A stretch of DNA of 64,000 nucleotides, from positions 1 through 64,000 of the forward strand of contig CAMDYG010000006.1 in the NCBI GenBank assembly GCA_945910225.1, read 5' to 3'. Position 1 is the first letter of the stretch, and each line of letters begins with the position of its first letter. The translations under genes and the position numbers were made by a program. Shown piece after piece: positions 34,856-46,900 of this stretch. Source of the stretch: an uncultured Eubacterium sp. GTDB taxonomy: Bacteria > Bacillota > Clostridia > Lachnospirales > Lachnospiraceae. The notes beneath the pieces were generated by a model that saw only the letters and a program-made list of their open reading frames with translations, was not told the origin of the DNA and did no database searches.

Positions 34856-36235
34856 CTATTTAAGCAAGTCTTCACCTATTTTGTAAACATCACCAGCGCC
34901 CATAGTTATTAACAAGTCACCGTTGATACAATTTTTTAATAAATATTTTTCAATGTCCTCAAAATTATCAATGTATACACATTCTTTTCCGAGAGACTTG
35001 ATCTTTTCACATAAATCAGCCGAACTGATTCCGAGAGTATCAGTCTCTCTTGCTGCATATATTTTTGCGAGGACAACCTTATCAGCGTGGCTTAATGCAT
35101 CAGCAAATTCATTGAATAATAGCTTTGTGCGTGAATATGTATGAGGCTGAAAAACGACCCATATATGATTGTGAGGATAGTGGGCAGCAGAACTTAATGT
35201 TGCACGTATTTCATCCGGATGGTGAGCATAGTCATCAATGACAGTCACACCATTAAAAGTTCCTTTTTTCTCAAATCTTCGGTTAGTGCCTTTAAAGTTG
35301 GCAAGACCGGCTTTGATGTGATCCATATCAACATACAGCTTTTTTGCAGCAGCAATAGCGGCAAGAGAGTTATATACATTATGGAGACCAGGAACGCCAA
35401 GAGTTATGGAGTCAGCCTTCTTGTTATTAATAAGAAGAGAATAGGTGCATCTGCCAAAATCATCATAAGTGATGTCACATGCACTATACATGCTGATTTC
35501 TGGATCAGAACCAAAAGTAATGACTTCACAGTCGGTATCCTTATAAAAATAGTCATAATTATCAATGTCGGTATTAATTATAAGTGTTCCGTCTGATGGA
35601 AGCTTTTCAGTAAAAAGCTTAAATGAATGACGGATATCATTAATGTCTTTAAAGAAGTCAAGATGATCTTCTTTAACATTGAGAATTATGTTCATGGTTG
35701 GATTAAATGATAAAAAACTGTTGGTGTATTCGCATGCTTCTGCTACAAAATATTTGTCACCACCAACTCTGGTGTTGCCACCGATACTGTTAAGTATGCC
35801 GCCTACAGAAATAGTGGGGTCCATATTGGCAGAAAGCAGAATTTCAGAAATCATGGATGTAGTAGTTGTTTTTCCGTGAGTTCCGGCTATATTAATGGCA
35901 TTATCATATATTGTCATTATCTGACCGAGAAGTTCGGCACGTGTAAGCATTGGAATTCCTGCGGTTCTGGCTGCTACAAATTCTGGATTGTCTGGGTGGA
36001 TTGCTGCTGTATATACAACAAGATCTATATCATTAGTAATATTACCGGCGCTTTGAGGGATGGAAATTAAACATCCATCACCAGTAAGTTCGTCGGTAAG
36101 CGCTGATGAGTTAGAATCGGAACCTGAAATAGTAAAACCTTTAGATAAAAGAATTTTGGCAAGTCCGCTCATACTGATACCACCTATGCCAATGAAGTGT
36201 ATATGGATAGGGTTGTTGAAATCAATCTTGTACAT
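34856..36235 (-). CDS. murC: UDP-N-acetylmuramate--L-alanine ligase
   Basis: HFIGIGGISMSGLAKILL; GTHGKTTTTSMI; DDYAHHPDEI; FQPHTYSRT. Confidence 0.97.
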   Translation of the reverse strand: MYKIDFNNPIHIHFIGIGGISMSGLAKILLSKGFTISGSDSNSSALTDELTGDGCLISIPQSAGNITNDIDLVVYTAAIHPDNPEFVAARTAGIPMLTRAELLGQIMTIYDNAINIAGTHGKTTTTSMISEILLSANMDPTISVGGILNSIGGNTRVGGDKYFVAEACEYTNSFLSFNPTMNIILNVKEDHLDFFKDINDIRHSFKLFTEKLPSDGTLIINTDIDNYDYFYKDTDCEVITFGSDPEISMYSACDITYDDFGRCTYSLLINNKKADSITLGVPGLHNVYNSLAAIAAAKKLYVDMDHIKAGLANFKGTNRRFEKKGTFNGVTVIDDYAHHPDEIRATLSSAAHYPHNHIWVVFQPHTYSRTKLLFNEFADALSHADKVVLAKIYAARETDTLGISSADLCEKIKSLGKECVYIDNFEDIEKYLLKNCINGDLLITMGAGDVYKIGEDLLK

Positions 36236-36442
36236 GATATTTTCCTTCCTTGAAATTAGTGTTTAATATATTGTATGACTTATTGAGCCATTTTTCAAAT
36301 CTTTCTTTATTATATAGTGTATGAAATAGAAATTGTTCAAAATTATGTACAAAAACATTAAAAACATTTTTACTTAGAGATAGTAATATGGTATAATCAA
36401 TATATCTTATAGCAGTTAAAATTTAACATCAGAGGTGATAGC

Positions 36443-37714
36443 ATGATTAAAAAAGAAATGATTGCAATGTTACTTGCTGGAGGTCAGGGAAGCCGATTGG
36501 GTGTTCTTACATCTAAAGTGGCAAAGCCGGCAGTAGCATTTGGCGGAAAGTACAGAATAATAGACTTTCCTCTCAGTAACTGTATTAATTCGGGTATAGA
36601 TACAGTCGGAGTATTGACACAGTATCAGCCACTTCGTCTTAATACTCATATAGGAATAGGCATTCCTTGGGATCTGGATCGTAATGTTGGAGGCGTCTCA
36701 GTCCTTCCACCATATGAGAAGAGTCAGAATAGTGAATGGTATACAGGGACAGCTAATGCCATTTATCAGAATCTTGAATATATGGAACAGTATCATCCGG
36801 AGTATGTTCTTATTCTGTCAGGTGACCATATATATAAGATGGATTACAAGATAATGCTTGATTATCACAAGGCTAATAATGCAGATATTACAATTGCAGC
36901 TATGCCAGTTCCAATGGAGGAAGCAAGCAGATTCGGAGTAGTTGTTACTGATCAGGATAACAAGATAACAGAATTTGAGGAGAAGCCAGAGCATCCAAAG
37001 AGCAATCTTGCTTCAATGGGTATATACATATTCAGCTGGAAGGTGCTTAAAGAAGCACTTGTTAAGCTTAAAGACCAGCAGGAGTGTGATTTTGGAAAGC
37101 ATGTAATTCCATATTGCTTTAACAATAATAAGAGAATATTTGCCTATGAGTATAATGGATATTGGAAAGATGTAGGAACATTAAGCTCATATTGGGAAGC
37201 TAACATGGAACTTATTGATATTATTCCGGTATTTAATCTGTACGAGGAGTTCTGGAAGATATATACGAAGACAGATACTATTCCACCACAGTACATAGCT
37301 AAAGATGCTTATATTGAGAAGAGTATTATTGGTGATGGAACAGAGGTATATGGAAGAGTATTTAACTCTGTAATAGGTTCTGGTGTAGTTATTGAAGAAG
37401 GCTGTGTAATCAGAGATTCAATAATTATGAATAATTCCCATATTAAGAAAAATACAACAATTACTAAGTCAATTATTGCAGAAGATGTAACAATTGGAGA
37501 GAATGTAGAACTTGGCGTTGGAGAAGAAGCAGAAAATGTTAAGTTCCCTAAGATATACAATTCCGGACTTGTTACTATTGGAGAATGGTCAGTTGTTCCA
37601 GACAATGTAAAAGTTGGAAAGAATACAGCTATATCGGGAGAGACAACATTGCAGGATTACCCTAATGGTGAATTACCAGGTGGAGGCATAATAATTAAGG
37701 CAGGTGATAATTAA
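36443..37714 (+). CDS. glgC: Glucose-1-phosphate adenylyltransferase
   Basis: [39 protein letters not shown]. Confidence 0.96.
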   Translation: MIKKEMIAMLLAGGQGSRLGVLTSKVAKPAVAFGGKYRIIDFPLSNCINSGIDTVGVLTQYQPLRLNTHIGIGIPWDLDRNVGGVSVLPPYEKSQNSEWYTGTANAIYQNLEYMEQYHPEYVLILSGDHIYKMDYKIMLDYHKANNADITIAAMPVPMEEASRFGVVVTDQDNKITEFEEKPEHPKSNLASMGIYIFSWKVLKEALVKLKDQQECDFGKHVIPYCFNNNKRIFAYEYNGYWKDVGTLSSYWEANMELIDIIPVFNLYEEFWKIYTKTDTIPPQYIAKDAYIEKSIIGDGTEVYGRVFNSVIGSGVVIEEGCVIRDSIIMNNSHIKKNTTITKSIIAEDVTIGENVELGVGEEAENVKFPKIYNSGLVTIGEWSVVPDNVKVGKNTAISGETTLQDYPNGELPGGGIIIKAGDN

Positions 37715-38829
37715 TGAAAGCAATAGGTATTATTTTAGCAGGCGGTAATAACAGAATGATGCGAGAGCTTTCTAATAAGAGAGCAATAGCAGCTATGCCG
37801 ATTGCAGGTAGTTATCGCGCCATAGACTTTGCATTAAGCAACATGAGTAATTCAAGGATACAGAAGGTCGCTGTTATAACACAGTATAATGCCAGATCAC
37901 TTAATGAACATCTGAGTTCATCTAAGTGGTGGGATTTTGGTAGAAAGCAGGGAGGTTTGTTTGTATTTACTCCTACAATTACAGCAGAGAGCAGTAACTG
38001 GTACAGAGGAACAGCAGATTCTTTATACCAGAATATGCAGTTTTTAAAACAGAGCCATGAGCCATATGTTGTTATAGCGTCAGGTGATGGAATTTATAAG
38101 CTTGACTATAATAAGGTGCTCCAGTATCACATTGAGAAGAAAGCAGATATAACAGTTGTCGTTAAGAAGATGGAAGACAGGTCTGAGATAGGACGTTATG
38201 GTGTCGTAGCCATGACAGAAGAAGGCAGGATAACTGATATAGATGAGAAGCCGCTTGAGACTAATCTGTCAACAGTATCAACAGGTATATATGTTGTAAG
38301 AAGAAGGCTTCTTATAGAACTGCTTGAGAAAGCTGCGGAGGAGGACAGACATGAATTTGTAAGAGATATTCTTGTCAGATATAAGAATATTAAGAAGATA
38401 TATGGCTACAACCTTGATGCATACTGGAGCAATATATCTACAGTTAATTCATACTATAAGACTAACATGGATTTTCTTGAGAAGGGGGTAAGGGATTATT
38501 TCTTTAACCAGTATCCGGATGTATATTCTAAGGTAGAAGATTTACCACCTGCTAAGTACAATTTTGGTGCTAATGTGAGAAACAGTCTTGTTTCAAGTGG
38601 TTGTATAATCAATGGTACAGTTGAGAATTCTGTTCTGTTTAAGAAAATATATGTTGGAAATAACAGTGTAATTAAGAATTCAATTATTCTTAATAATGCA
38701 TACATTGGAGACAATGCATATATTGAGAATTGCATAGTTGAAAGTAATAGTACGATTAAGGCTAATTCAAGATATGTAGGAGAGAATGATGTGAGGATTG
38801 TTGTGGAGAATAGTCCTTTATATTATTAG
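37714..38829 (+). CDS. glgD: Glucose-1-phosphate adenylyltransferase subunit GlgD
   Basis: IILAGGNNRMMRELSNKRAIAAMPIAGSYRAIDFALSN; overlaps glgC. Confidence 0.93.
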   Translation: MKAIGIILAGGNNRMMRELSNKRAIAAMPIAGSYRAIDFALSNMSNSRIQKVAVITQYNARSLNEHLSSSKWWDFGRKQGGLFVFTPTITAESSNWYRGTADSLYQNMQFLKQSHEPYVVIASGDGIYKLDYNKVLQYHIEKKADITVVVKKMEDRSEIGRYGVVAMTEEGRITDIDEKPLETNLSTVSTGIYVVRRRLLIELLEKAAEEDRHEFVRDILVRYKNIKKIYGYNLDAYWSNISTVNSYYKTNMDFLEKGVRDYFFNQYPDVYSKVEDLPPAKYNFGANVRNSLVSSGCIINGTVENSVLFKKIYVGNNSVIKNSIILNNAYIGDNAYIENCIVESNSTIKANSRYVGENDVRIVVENSPLYY

Positions 38830-38899
38830 ATATAACTGTGCAATTGAAGGTGTTTTGACTAAAGTATAATAGGCCGGAGAGTCTAAGAAGGGGTGCGTT

Positions 38900-39166
38900 A
38901 TGAATATTACAGATGTAAGGGTTAGAAAGATTGCTAAAGAGGGAAAGATGAGAGCAGTTGTGTCAATTACAATTGATGACGAATTCGTAGTTCATGATAT
39001 TAAAGTTATTGAGGGTGAGAAAGGGTTGTTTATAGCAATGCCTAGCAGAAAATCATCTGATGGAGAGTATCGAGATATTGCTCATCCAATTAATACACAG
39101 ACAAGAGACAAGCTTCAGAAATTAGTGCTGGAAGCATATGAAAAGGCTGAGGATGTCGAAGAGTAG
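38900..39166 (+). CDS. spoVG: SpoVG family protein
   Basis: [51 protein letters not shown]. Confidence 0.96.
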   Translation: MNITDVRVRKIAKEGKMRAVVSITIDDEFVVHDIKVIEGEKGLFIAMPSRKSSDGEYRDIAHPINTQTRDKLQKLVLEAYEKAEDVEE

Positions 39167-39191
39167 CAATCATATATGTTAAGATTTTATT

Positions 39192-39224
39192 AACCAGCTG
39201 GTGTTTGTACCGGCTGGTTTTTTG
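39192..39224 (+). terminator. Terminator after spoVG
   Basis: aaccagctggtgtttgtaccggctggttttttg. Confidence 0.8.
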
Positions 39225-39373
39225 ATGTGATGTAATTGTGTTATGTGTTATAAAAAGAATAAGAAATATTTAAAAATATAGTCAAAATTACTAAAACACT
39301 TAATACATATAAGTTCATAATCATATTGATTATAAATACTGCTAAGGGGGATACAACAGAGAAGAATATATCA

Positions 39374-39483
39374 AAAGTACTATATATACGTTATTAAAGT
39401 AATATAAAAATAATACAAGGATATATAAAATGAGGTGTACTAAAGTAATAGATAACAATAAGATAAAAAGTACCAAAGTACTA
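39374..39483 (+). repeat. Five AAAGTA(A/C)(T/C)A direct repeats upstream of the PL9 gene
   Basis: Copies at 39374, 39396, 39442, 39467, 39475. Confidence 0.6.
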
Positions 39484-39555
39484 TAATATGACATATATGT
39501 CAAAATACACATAAAATATACGACTTTTTTGGTTAAAATTGCACAATGGGTTGCA

Positions 39556-39585
39556 TTGACAAAAAAAGAATCTCTTGGCTATAAT
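39556..39585 (+). promoter_or_regulatory. Sigma-A-type promoter of the PL9 gene
   Basis: TTGACA (39556) - 18 nt - TATAAT (39580). Confidence 0.75.
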
Positions 39586-39690
39586 GACACTCGTCAGGGG
39601 CAATTGTAACATATTTGTAATAAATGTGTTTGAATTATTAAACCTGACATATGGAGTTTAATGACTTTATAGAACTGGGAGGAGAGCCTT

Positions 39691-42600
39691 ATGAAAACAA
39701 AAAAGGGCAAAAGAATAGGCGCCATAGTTATGGCAGTTCTAATGATCGCTGGTATTATGCCAACTGATTGGGCAGCAAAGAAAATTAGTGCTGCAACGAA
39801 AATTAATACGTATGTGCTTGATGCGGCAGATTTAGAGACAAAGGCAGCAGGCGCTTTCGGTGATGGTGATGAAGTTAAAGCCGGAACAGATAATTTCTTC
39901 ACTATTATTAATAGCAAGAAAACAAAATATGATACATCATCAAAATCATTTGATGATGGCTATGAAGGAACAAAGAGAATAAATTTCGGAGAAGGAACAA
40001 CAATAGATAAGGATTCCATAAAGTTCACAACAGAAGGAACAGCAAAAGTAAAAGTGTGGTGGGTAGAAGGTGGAGAAGACAACCGCCAGCTTACAATACT
40101 TAAGGCAGATGGAACAACAGCACAGGTAACAAGTGGAACATATACAAAGAATAGTATGTATATCACAGAGTTTGAGCTTGCAGAGGCAGGAACATATTAC
40201 CTTGGCTCAACACCAAAGTGCAACTATATATTTAAGGTTAAGGTAGACGATGAAGTTGCTGTAACACCAACATATGTAGAAAAGGTTACAACACTTGATG
40301 CGGCAGATTTAGAAACAAAGGCAGCAGGCGCTTTCGGTGATGGTGATGAAGTTAAAGCCGGAACAGATAATTTCTTCACTATTATTAATAGCAAGAAAAC
40401 AAAATATGATACATCATCAAAATCATTTGATGATGGCTATGAAGGAACAAAGAGAATAAATTTCGGAGAAGGAACAACAATAGATAAGGATTCCATAAAG
40501 TTCACAACAGAAGGAACAGCAAAAGTAAAAGTGTGGTGGGTAGAAGGTGGAGAAGACAACCGCCAGCTTACAATACTTAAGGCAGATGGAACAACAGCAC
40601 AGGTAACAAGTGGAACATATACAAAGAATAGTATGTATATCACAGAGTTTGAGCTTGCAGAAGCAGGAACATATTACCTTGGATCAACACCAAAATGCAA
40701 TTATATATTTAAGGTTCAGGTTACACAGACAGTTGAATCAGATGGTGGTAATGTTAAGCCAGAAAGAGCAGCATGGGATACAGTAGCAGCACCAGTTATT
40801 ACATCTGTTACAGATAATAATGATGGTACAGTAAAAGTCAGCTATGATTGTGTTGTAGGATATGATGGAGCAGACAGAGTAGAAGTAACAATGAATGGTA
40901 CTGAAGTTAAAAAGTCTTCAAAAGAAGGAACAAGCGGTTCAGTAACATTTACACCAGCATCAACAGGTGAGTACTCATTCACAATTAAAGCAGTAAGAGA
41001 GAATGAGACAGACAAAGCTGGTAATTCAATGAATGGAAATTTCGTTCTTCCACTTGCAACACCATCTGTTACAAGTGCAACAAGCGCAGGTAATGGTGCA
41101 GTTGATATTACAATTGGTACAGTTAAAGAAGCAACATCATACAATGTGTATGTTAATGGATCACTTGTAGGATCTACAACAGAGAGTTCATACAGAATAA
41201 CAGGATTAACAGTTGGAGAAAGATGCTCTATTACAGTAGAAGCTGTAAGAAGTAATCCGGCTGCAGTATCATCTAAGTCAGCAGCCGCAGAGGTTACTGT
41301 AACAGCAGATGCTAAGATGGTATGGTCAAAGGCAACATATGGTTCATCAGTAGATACTAAGAATAATGGAGTTTCAGGAAGCATAAATGATGGTTCAGTA
41401 ACAATCTACTCAGAGAGTGGAAAGGGTAAACTTGTTCCAGCCTCAAAGGATGGTCTTACATTTAACTATGTAACAGTTCCAGCTGATAAGTCATTTGCTA
41501 TATCAGGAAAGATCCATGTAGATAAGTGGACGCTTTCTAATGGACAGGAAGGTTTCGGACTTATGGTTTCTGATAGAGTTGGTCAGGATGGAGACGGTTC
41601 TGATTTCTGGACAAACTCAGTTCAGGCAGTTGCCAGCAAGGTAGAATACTACTATGATGGTACATCAGTAACAACAGATAATACTCAGGCTAAAATATCA
41701 ATGAAGCTTGGTGTTGGTGTATATGCAAGAACAGGAATAACAGCACAGGATCTCTCAGATCTTACTAATGGAAAGATTCAGGCTCCTGTATCAGCTAACG
41801 ATAAGACAAAGTTCTTCCAGAGAACACTTGAGACATCTAAGGCTGCTGAGGGCGCAGGAGTATACAACATAATTGGTAATGGTACTAAGGGAGAAACTGG
41901 TATAACAGATATGTATTTCTCTATGGAAGAGATTAAGACAGACGGAGAAATAGGTTATATCGTTACATACATGGATGAAAACAAGAATGTTATCGGACAG
42001 GATACAGTAATGGGCGATATGACATTACTTGATACAGATAACAAGTATGTTGGTTTCTTTGCAGCAAGAAATGCAAGAATCACAGTAACAGATGTTAATT
42101 TTGAATTAAGAGATTCAGTTAAGGAAGTTGTTGTAGAAGACAGAGTGGTAGTACCTAACTACAATGTAACATCAGCAGCTAATGCTAACTCTGAGAATTA
42201 TGTATTAACATATAAGTCAGATGTTAATGGAACAGTAACAATTACAGCAGCAGATGGAACAGTAGTTGCAGATAATGTTGCAGTAGAAGCTTATAAGACA
42301 TATAAGTTCAATACAACACTTAAGATGGGATCTAACAAGTTTACAGTAGTATCTTCACCAGAAGCAGGCTACAGACCATCAAAACATGAAGTATTAAGCT
42401 CATATGAAACAGTAACACAGGAATTCACAGTAACATTAAATGGTTTCGATGGAACAGTAATTTATGTTGGACCTAATGGTTCATCAGGAGCAACAGGTTC
42501 TAAGGAAAATCCAGTAGATATCTACTCAGCAGTTAAATTTGTTAAGGCTGGACAGAAGATATTACTTCTTGAAGGAACATATAATTTAGAGTCAACAGTA

Positions 42601-43878
42601 AAGGTTGCTAGAGGAATTGATGGAACAGCAGATAATATGATTTATATGATTGCTGATCCTGATGCAACAGAAAGACCAGTACTTGATTTCGGTAAGAATT
42701 GTGAAGGTATGGTTCTTGGTGGAAATTACTGGTACTTTGCAGGATTTGATGTAACTAATTCAGCAGATGCTAAAGATGGAGCACGTCTTTGCGGTAACTA
42801 TAATGTAGTAGATAACTGTAACTTCTACAACAATGGTAATACAGGTCTTCAGATAAGTGCATATAACAATTCTAATGATGCAAGAGAAGACTGGCCATCA
42901 TATAACTTGGTTCTTAACTGCTCATCATTCTCTAATGCAGATAAGGGTTATGAAGATGCAGATGGATTTGCAGCTAAGTTAACAGTTGGCGATGGAAACG
43001 TATTTGATGGATGTATTTCATACAATAATGCAGATGATGGATGGGATCTTTTCGCAAAGACTCAGACAGGAAATATCGGATCAGTAACAATTAAGAACTG
43101 TGTTGCATATGGCAATGGATACCTTGCAGATGGTACAGATGCTGGTAATGGTAACGGATTCAAGATGGGTGGAGACAGCCTTACAGGATATCATAAGCTT
43201 ATCAATTGTGTAGCATTTAATAACAAGGCAAAGGGTATTGATTCTAACTCTTGTCCTGATATCCAGATTGAGAATTGTATTTCATTTAATAATGAATCAT
43301 ACAACGTAGCACTTTATACTAACTCAGCTGTTAATACAGATTTCTCAGCTAAGGGAATTATTTCATTCAGAACTAACAACACAGATATTAATGAGCAGTT
43401 CAAGTTCAAGGGAACACAGGATGAAACAAAGGTATATAATGCAACTAACTATTTCTGGAATTGTACAGAGAAGGGCACTAACAATGCAAACGGATTAGTA
43501 GTAGCAGACTGGTTCAAGTCAGTTGATACAACATATAATCCAGAAACACATGTATTTGCACAGAGAGTAGTAACAAGAAATGCAGATGGAACAGTTAATA
43601 TGAACGGCTTACTTACACTTACAGATGCTAAGATTGCTGAACTTGGTTTTGCAGCAGGAATTGGGGAAGGAAAAGCATCTATTAAGTTAGGAGAAGTTCT
43701 TTCAGATGAGGATGTTGTAACAACAGGACTTATCATCAAGACCAAGACAGCAGAGGTTGCTGCAGATGAAACAAAGACAGGTGATGCAAGCAATATGCTT
43801 ATCTACATTATATTAATGGCAGCAGCACTTGGATTGGCTGGATTTGGATATGCGCAGAAGAGGAAGAATGTTCTTTAA
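39691..43878 (+). CDS. Secreted multidomain PL9-type pectate lyase with C-terminal surface anchor
   Basis: N-terminal signal; C-terminal beta-helix with YEDADGFAAKL, NADDGWDLFAK, GNGFKMGG, NKAKGIDSNSCPD; DETKTGD plus hydrophobic segment plus QKRKN. Confidence 0.88.
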   Translation: MKTKKGKRIGAIVMAVLMIAGIMPTDWAAKKISAATKINTYVLDAADLETKAAGAFGDGDEVKAGTDNFFTIINSKKTKYDTSSKSFDDGYEGTKRINFGEGTTIDKDSIKFTTEGTAKVKVWWVEGGEDNRQLTILKADGTTAQVTSGTYTKNSMYITEFELAEAGTYYLGSTPKCNYIFKVKVDDEVAVTPTYVEKVTTLDAADLETKAAGAFGDGDEVKAGTDNFFTIINSKKTKYDTSSKSFDDGYEGTKRINFGEGTTIDKDSIKFTTEGTAKVKVWWVEGGEDNRQLTILKADGTTAQVTSGTYTKNSMYITEFELAEAGTYYLGSTPKCNYIFKVQVTQTVESDGGNVKPERAAWDTVAAPVITSVTDNNDGTVKVSYDCVVGYDGADRVEVTMNGTEVKKSSKEGTSGSVTFTPASTGEYSFTIKAVRENETDKAGNSMNGNFVLPLATPSVTSATSAGNGAVDITIGTVKEATSYNVYVNGSLVGSTTESSYRITGLTVGERCSITVEAVRSNPAAVSSKSAAAEVTVTADAKMVWSKATYGSSVDTKNNGVSGSINDGSVTIYSESGKGKLVPASKDGLTFNYVTVPADKSFAISGKIHVDKWTLSNGQEGFGLMVSDRVGQDGDGSDFWTNSVQAVASKVEYYYDGTSVTTDNTQAKISMKLGVGVYARTGITAQDLSDLTNGKIQAPVSANDKTKFFQRTLETSKAAEGAGVYNIIGNGTKGETGITDMYFSMEEIKTDGEIGYIVTYMDENKNVIGQDTVMGDMTLLDTDNKYVGFFAARNARITVTDVNFELRDSVKEVVVEDRVVVPNYNVTSAANANSENYVLTYKSDVNGTVTITAADGTVVADNVAVEAYKTYKFNTTLKMGSNKFTVVSSPEAGYRPSKHEVLSSYETVTQEFTVTLNGFDGTVIYVGPNGSSGATGSKENPVDIYSAVKFVKAGQKILLLEGTYNLESTVKVARGIDGTADNMIYMIADPDATERPVLDFGKNCEGMVLGGNYWYFAGFDVTNSADAKDGARLCGNYNVVDNCNFYNNGNTGLQISAYNNSNDAREDWPSYNLVLNCSSFSNADKGYEDADGFAAKLTVGDGNVFDGCISYNNADDGWDLFAKTQTGNIGSVTIKNCVAYGNGYLADGTDAGNGNGFKMGGDSLTGYHKLINCVAFNNKAKGIDSNSCPDIQIENCISFNNESYNVALYTNSAVNTDFSAKGIISFRTNNTDINEQFKFKGTQDETKVYNATNYFWNCTEKGTNNANGLVVADWFKSVDTTYNPETHVFAQRVVTRNADGTVNMNGLLTLTDAKIAELGFAAGIGEGKASIKLGEVLSDEDVVTTGLIIKTKTAEVAADETKTGDASNMLIYIILMAAALGLAGFGYAQKRKNVL
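39817..40716 (+). repeat. Two near-identical ~423-bp direct repeats (39817-40239 and 40294-40716, 477-bp offset)
   Basis: Both encode LDAADLETKAAGAFGDGDEVKAGTDNFF...CNYIFKV. Confidence 0.93.
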
Positions 43879-43918
43879 TAAAATTTCATAAGTAACAGAT
43901 AAGTTATGACAAATTAAT

Positions 43919-43958
43919 AGGGTTTTCATCTTTAAGATGGAAACCCTGTTGTATTTTT
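43919..43958 (+). terminator. Terminator-like hairpin after the PL9 gene
   Basis: agggttttcatctttaagatggaaaccctgttgtattttt. Confidence 0.65.
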
Positions 43959-43988
43959 AGAAGGTATTAATATGGGAGGTTTATTGCA

Positions 43989-46900
43989 ATGAGTAAGAAC
44001 AGAAAAAAGGTTAAAGCAAAAGCTATTAAAACGGCGTCAGTTATGGGAGCATTAGTATTAGCGGCATCACCGGTGATTCCTTATGTTGGACAGGTATTCC
44101 AGCCTATTCAGGTAAGCGCTGCATATTCTAATGAGGCAGTAACTACAGACTGGAGTTTTCAATATAAAGATGTAGAAGGTGCATTTGCAAGTAAATATGA
44201 AGGTGTAAAGGGTGAGGTTTCTGATGTAACCGGAAATGCTGAATCATTGGTTGTTGATGCTACTAATGGAAAGCTCGCCGCCGGCAATAATGGTAAGGGA
44301 TATGCACAGATTAACAAAGGAACTGTTATATATATTCCTGTATCTGGAAAAGGAACAGTTATAGTAACAGCATATCCGGGACAGGCAAAGTGGACTATTG
44401 CTGGAGTTGCCGCTACTACAGATGTTTCATCTGCAGATTATAATGTTCAGGAAGGAACAGGCATTGTCCAGGTGGATGGAAACAATTATGTTAAGTTGGA
44501 AGCAACAGATAATGGATATATATATTCAATCCAGAAATCTGAATATTCATATGTAGAAGATCCAGAACCAGAATTAAAGACATATGAGGACAGCAAAGTT
44601 GATGTATGGGATTTTGGTGCAGAAGTACTTGATTCTGATAAATATAATAATAATCTGACAGTAGATGTGATTAATGGTGCATATGCAGGAGTTGCAGCAG
44701 GTACAGCCAATAAGACTATTGGAGGATTTACAGCAGGAGACTTAACATTTACAACAGAAAAGACTAATAACAGATTAAGAACATCTAATACAGCATTGAC
44801 AAGGTATGATGCAAACGGAGTGGCTGTAATTGGCGGCGTATCTCTTACAGGATGTCTGTATTTTAATGGTTCAGCAGGAACCAGGCAGGGAACTATATCT
44901 ATGAATCTCGACGCAGGAGATGCAGTTACTATGTATGCCAAGATGGACAATGCAGAGGATGTGATCCAGGTGTCTAAAGATGGAACAGTCCTTACAGAAA
45001 TGCCTGTATCTACAAATGGTTCAGTTGTTACATATGTTGCAGCATCTGATGGAACATATACATTTAATGATTCAGATGCAACAGGTAAATTAAGACTTTA
45101 CAGAGTTGAAAGAGAGCATCAGTCTGTAACACAGGTAACAGGAAAGATTACTGTTCCAGATGGAATGCCATCTAATTACAAGCTGGTATTTACAAGCAAA
45201 GCTACTGGTACATCATATAAGGCAGTGATTAGTTCAGATGGAACATATACAGTAAAGGTTCCAACTAATTCAAAGATTTCAGATTATCAGTTATCACTTC
45301 TTAACGCAGAAGAATATGTAATTTCTTCGGAGACAGCGCTTACTTTGGGAACAGAAAATGTAGTAACATCTGATGTAACAGTGGAGAAAGTACCGATGAC
45401 TAAGGTTACTGGTTCGATAACAGGTCTTTCAGCAGATGAGTTAAGTAAGCTGAATATTTCATTTGATGCAGATGGCGAGGTGTATAAGCCAGTTGTATCA
45501 ATTGACACAGCTGCAGGAACATATTCTGTTAATCTTGCAAAGGGAGTTACATATAATGTAACAGCTGAAGGAGTTAATGATTATTCAATAAACATGACAT
45601 CATATACTGCGCCAGCAGATGATGCTGATGTTGACATCGCATTTGTTAAGAAGCCTGTATATAACATTAATTTAACATATGAAGGTTTAACAGAGAGTCA
45701 GGCAGCCAATGCAGTAGTTACATTTACTAATCTTAATGAAGATGGATACTCATATACATTTACAGGAACAGATAATATTGCTTTAAGAGATGGAACTTAC
45801 TCTGTTAAAGTTGTAGGAGCAAAAGCCCAGAGAGTTACATCTAACCTTGTTGTTTCAGGCAGTAATGTTTCTAAGACTGTTGCATTTAAGGATGCAACTG
45901 ACTGGACATTTACATCAGCTGACTTCAAGACAGCAATTACTGCAGGATATTATAATGGACTTGCATTATCAACAGGTATTTCACAGAATAATAGTAAATA
46001 TCTGCTTGGAAAGAGTGGAGCAACAGTCCAGATTCCGGTTGACGGAGCCTGTCAGGTAAAAGTGTCATATTGCTATACAGCCGATGCAACACTTGGTGTC
46101 GGTGATGACACAGTAGAAGTAAAGACAGAAAGCAAATCTACGGGAAATATAGAAACAGCAACATATAACTATACAGGAACAACTCCTGGAAATGTTACAC
46201 TCACATTTGGAGGAGACAACTACAGCTCATATATCACACAGATTCAGGTTATAAAGAGCATAGAGTATAAGCCGGTTCTGACAGTTGGAGCAGAAAACTG
46301 TGATTATACATCAGTAGCAGAGGCTGTAAAAGCTGCTGAATCAATGGATCGTGTAGATGAAAATGGAGATGTAAAGAGAGTTACAATACAGATACAGCCA
46401 GGCAATTATGAAGAGATGGTTGTAATCAACGGAAAGAATATAACATTAAAGAATGCCAGTGAAAATGTATCAACAGACCTTATTAATAAGGGCGTGGATA
46501 TTGCAGATAATGCTGTAAGAATTACATGGTATTATGGTCATGGATATTCATATTACAGTATGGGAGATGACTGCAAATATGATGAGGATACATTAAAGGC
46601 TAATACTGAGAATGGTTATTATTCATATAAGAATCCAGGTTCAGGAACAACCAATGGTTCATACTGGAATGCAACAGTCGTAGTGTATGGCTCAGGATTT
46701 GAGGCTGATGGAATTATATTTGAAAATTCATTTAACCAGTACCAGTCAGAAGCGGCTGCAAAAGATACAATTGTTAAAAATTCTGATGCTAAGGAAGGCA
46801 GCGTAACAAGAAATGACATAGAGGCCGGAAGTACCAAGGTACAGGAAAAGGCATATGTAGAAAGAGCGGCAGCACTTGCAATGACATCATCAGCAACAGA

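Noticed and set aside
39960-40643. Two identical 68-aa antisense ORFs (39960-40166, 40437-40643)
   Set aside because: Antisense of the duplicated PL9 module; their identity simply follows from the direct repeat.
40842-41384. 180-aa minus-strand ORF in the PL9 gene
   Set aside because: Composition artefact opposite a T/S/V/A-rich extracellular protein.
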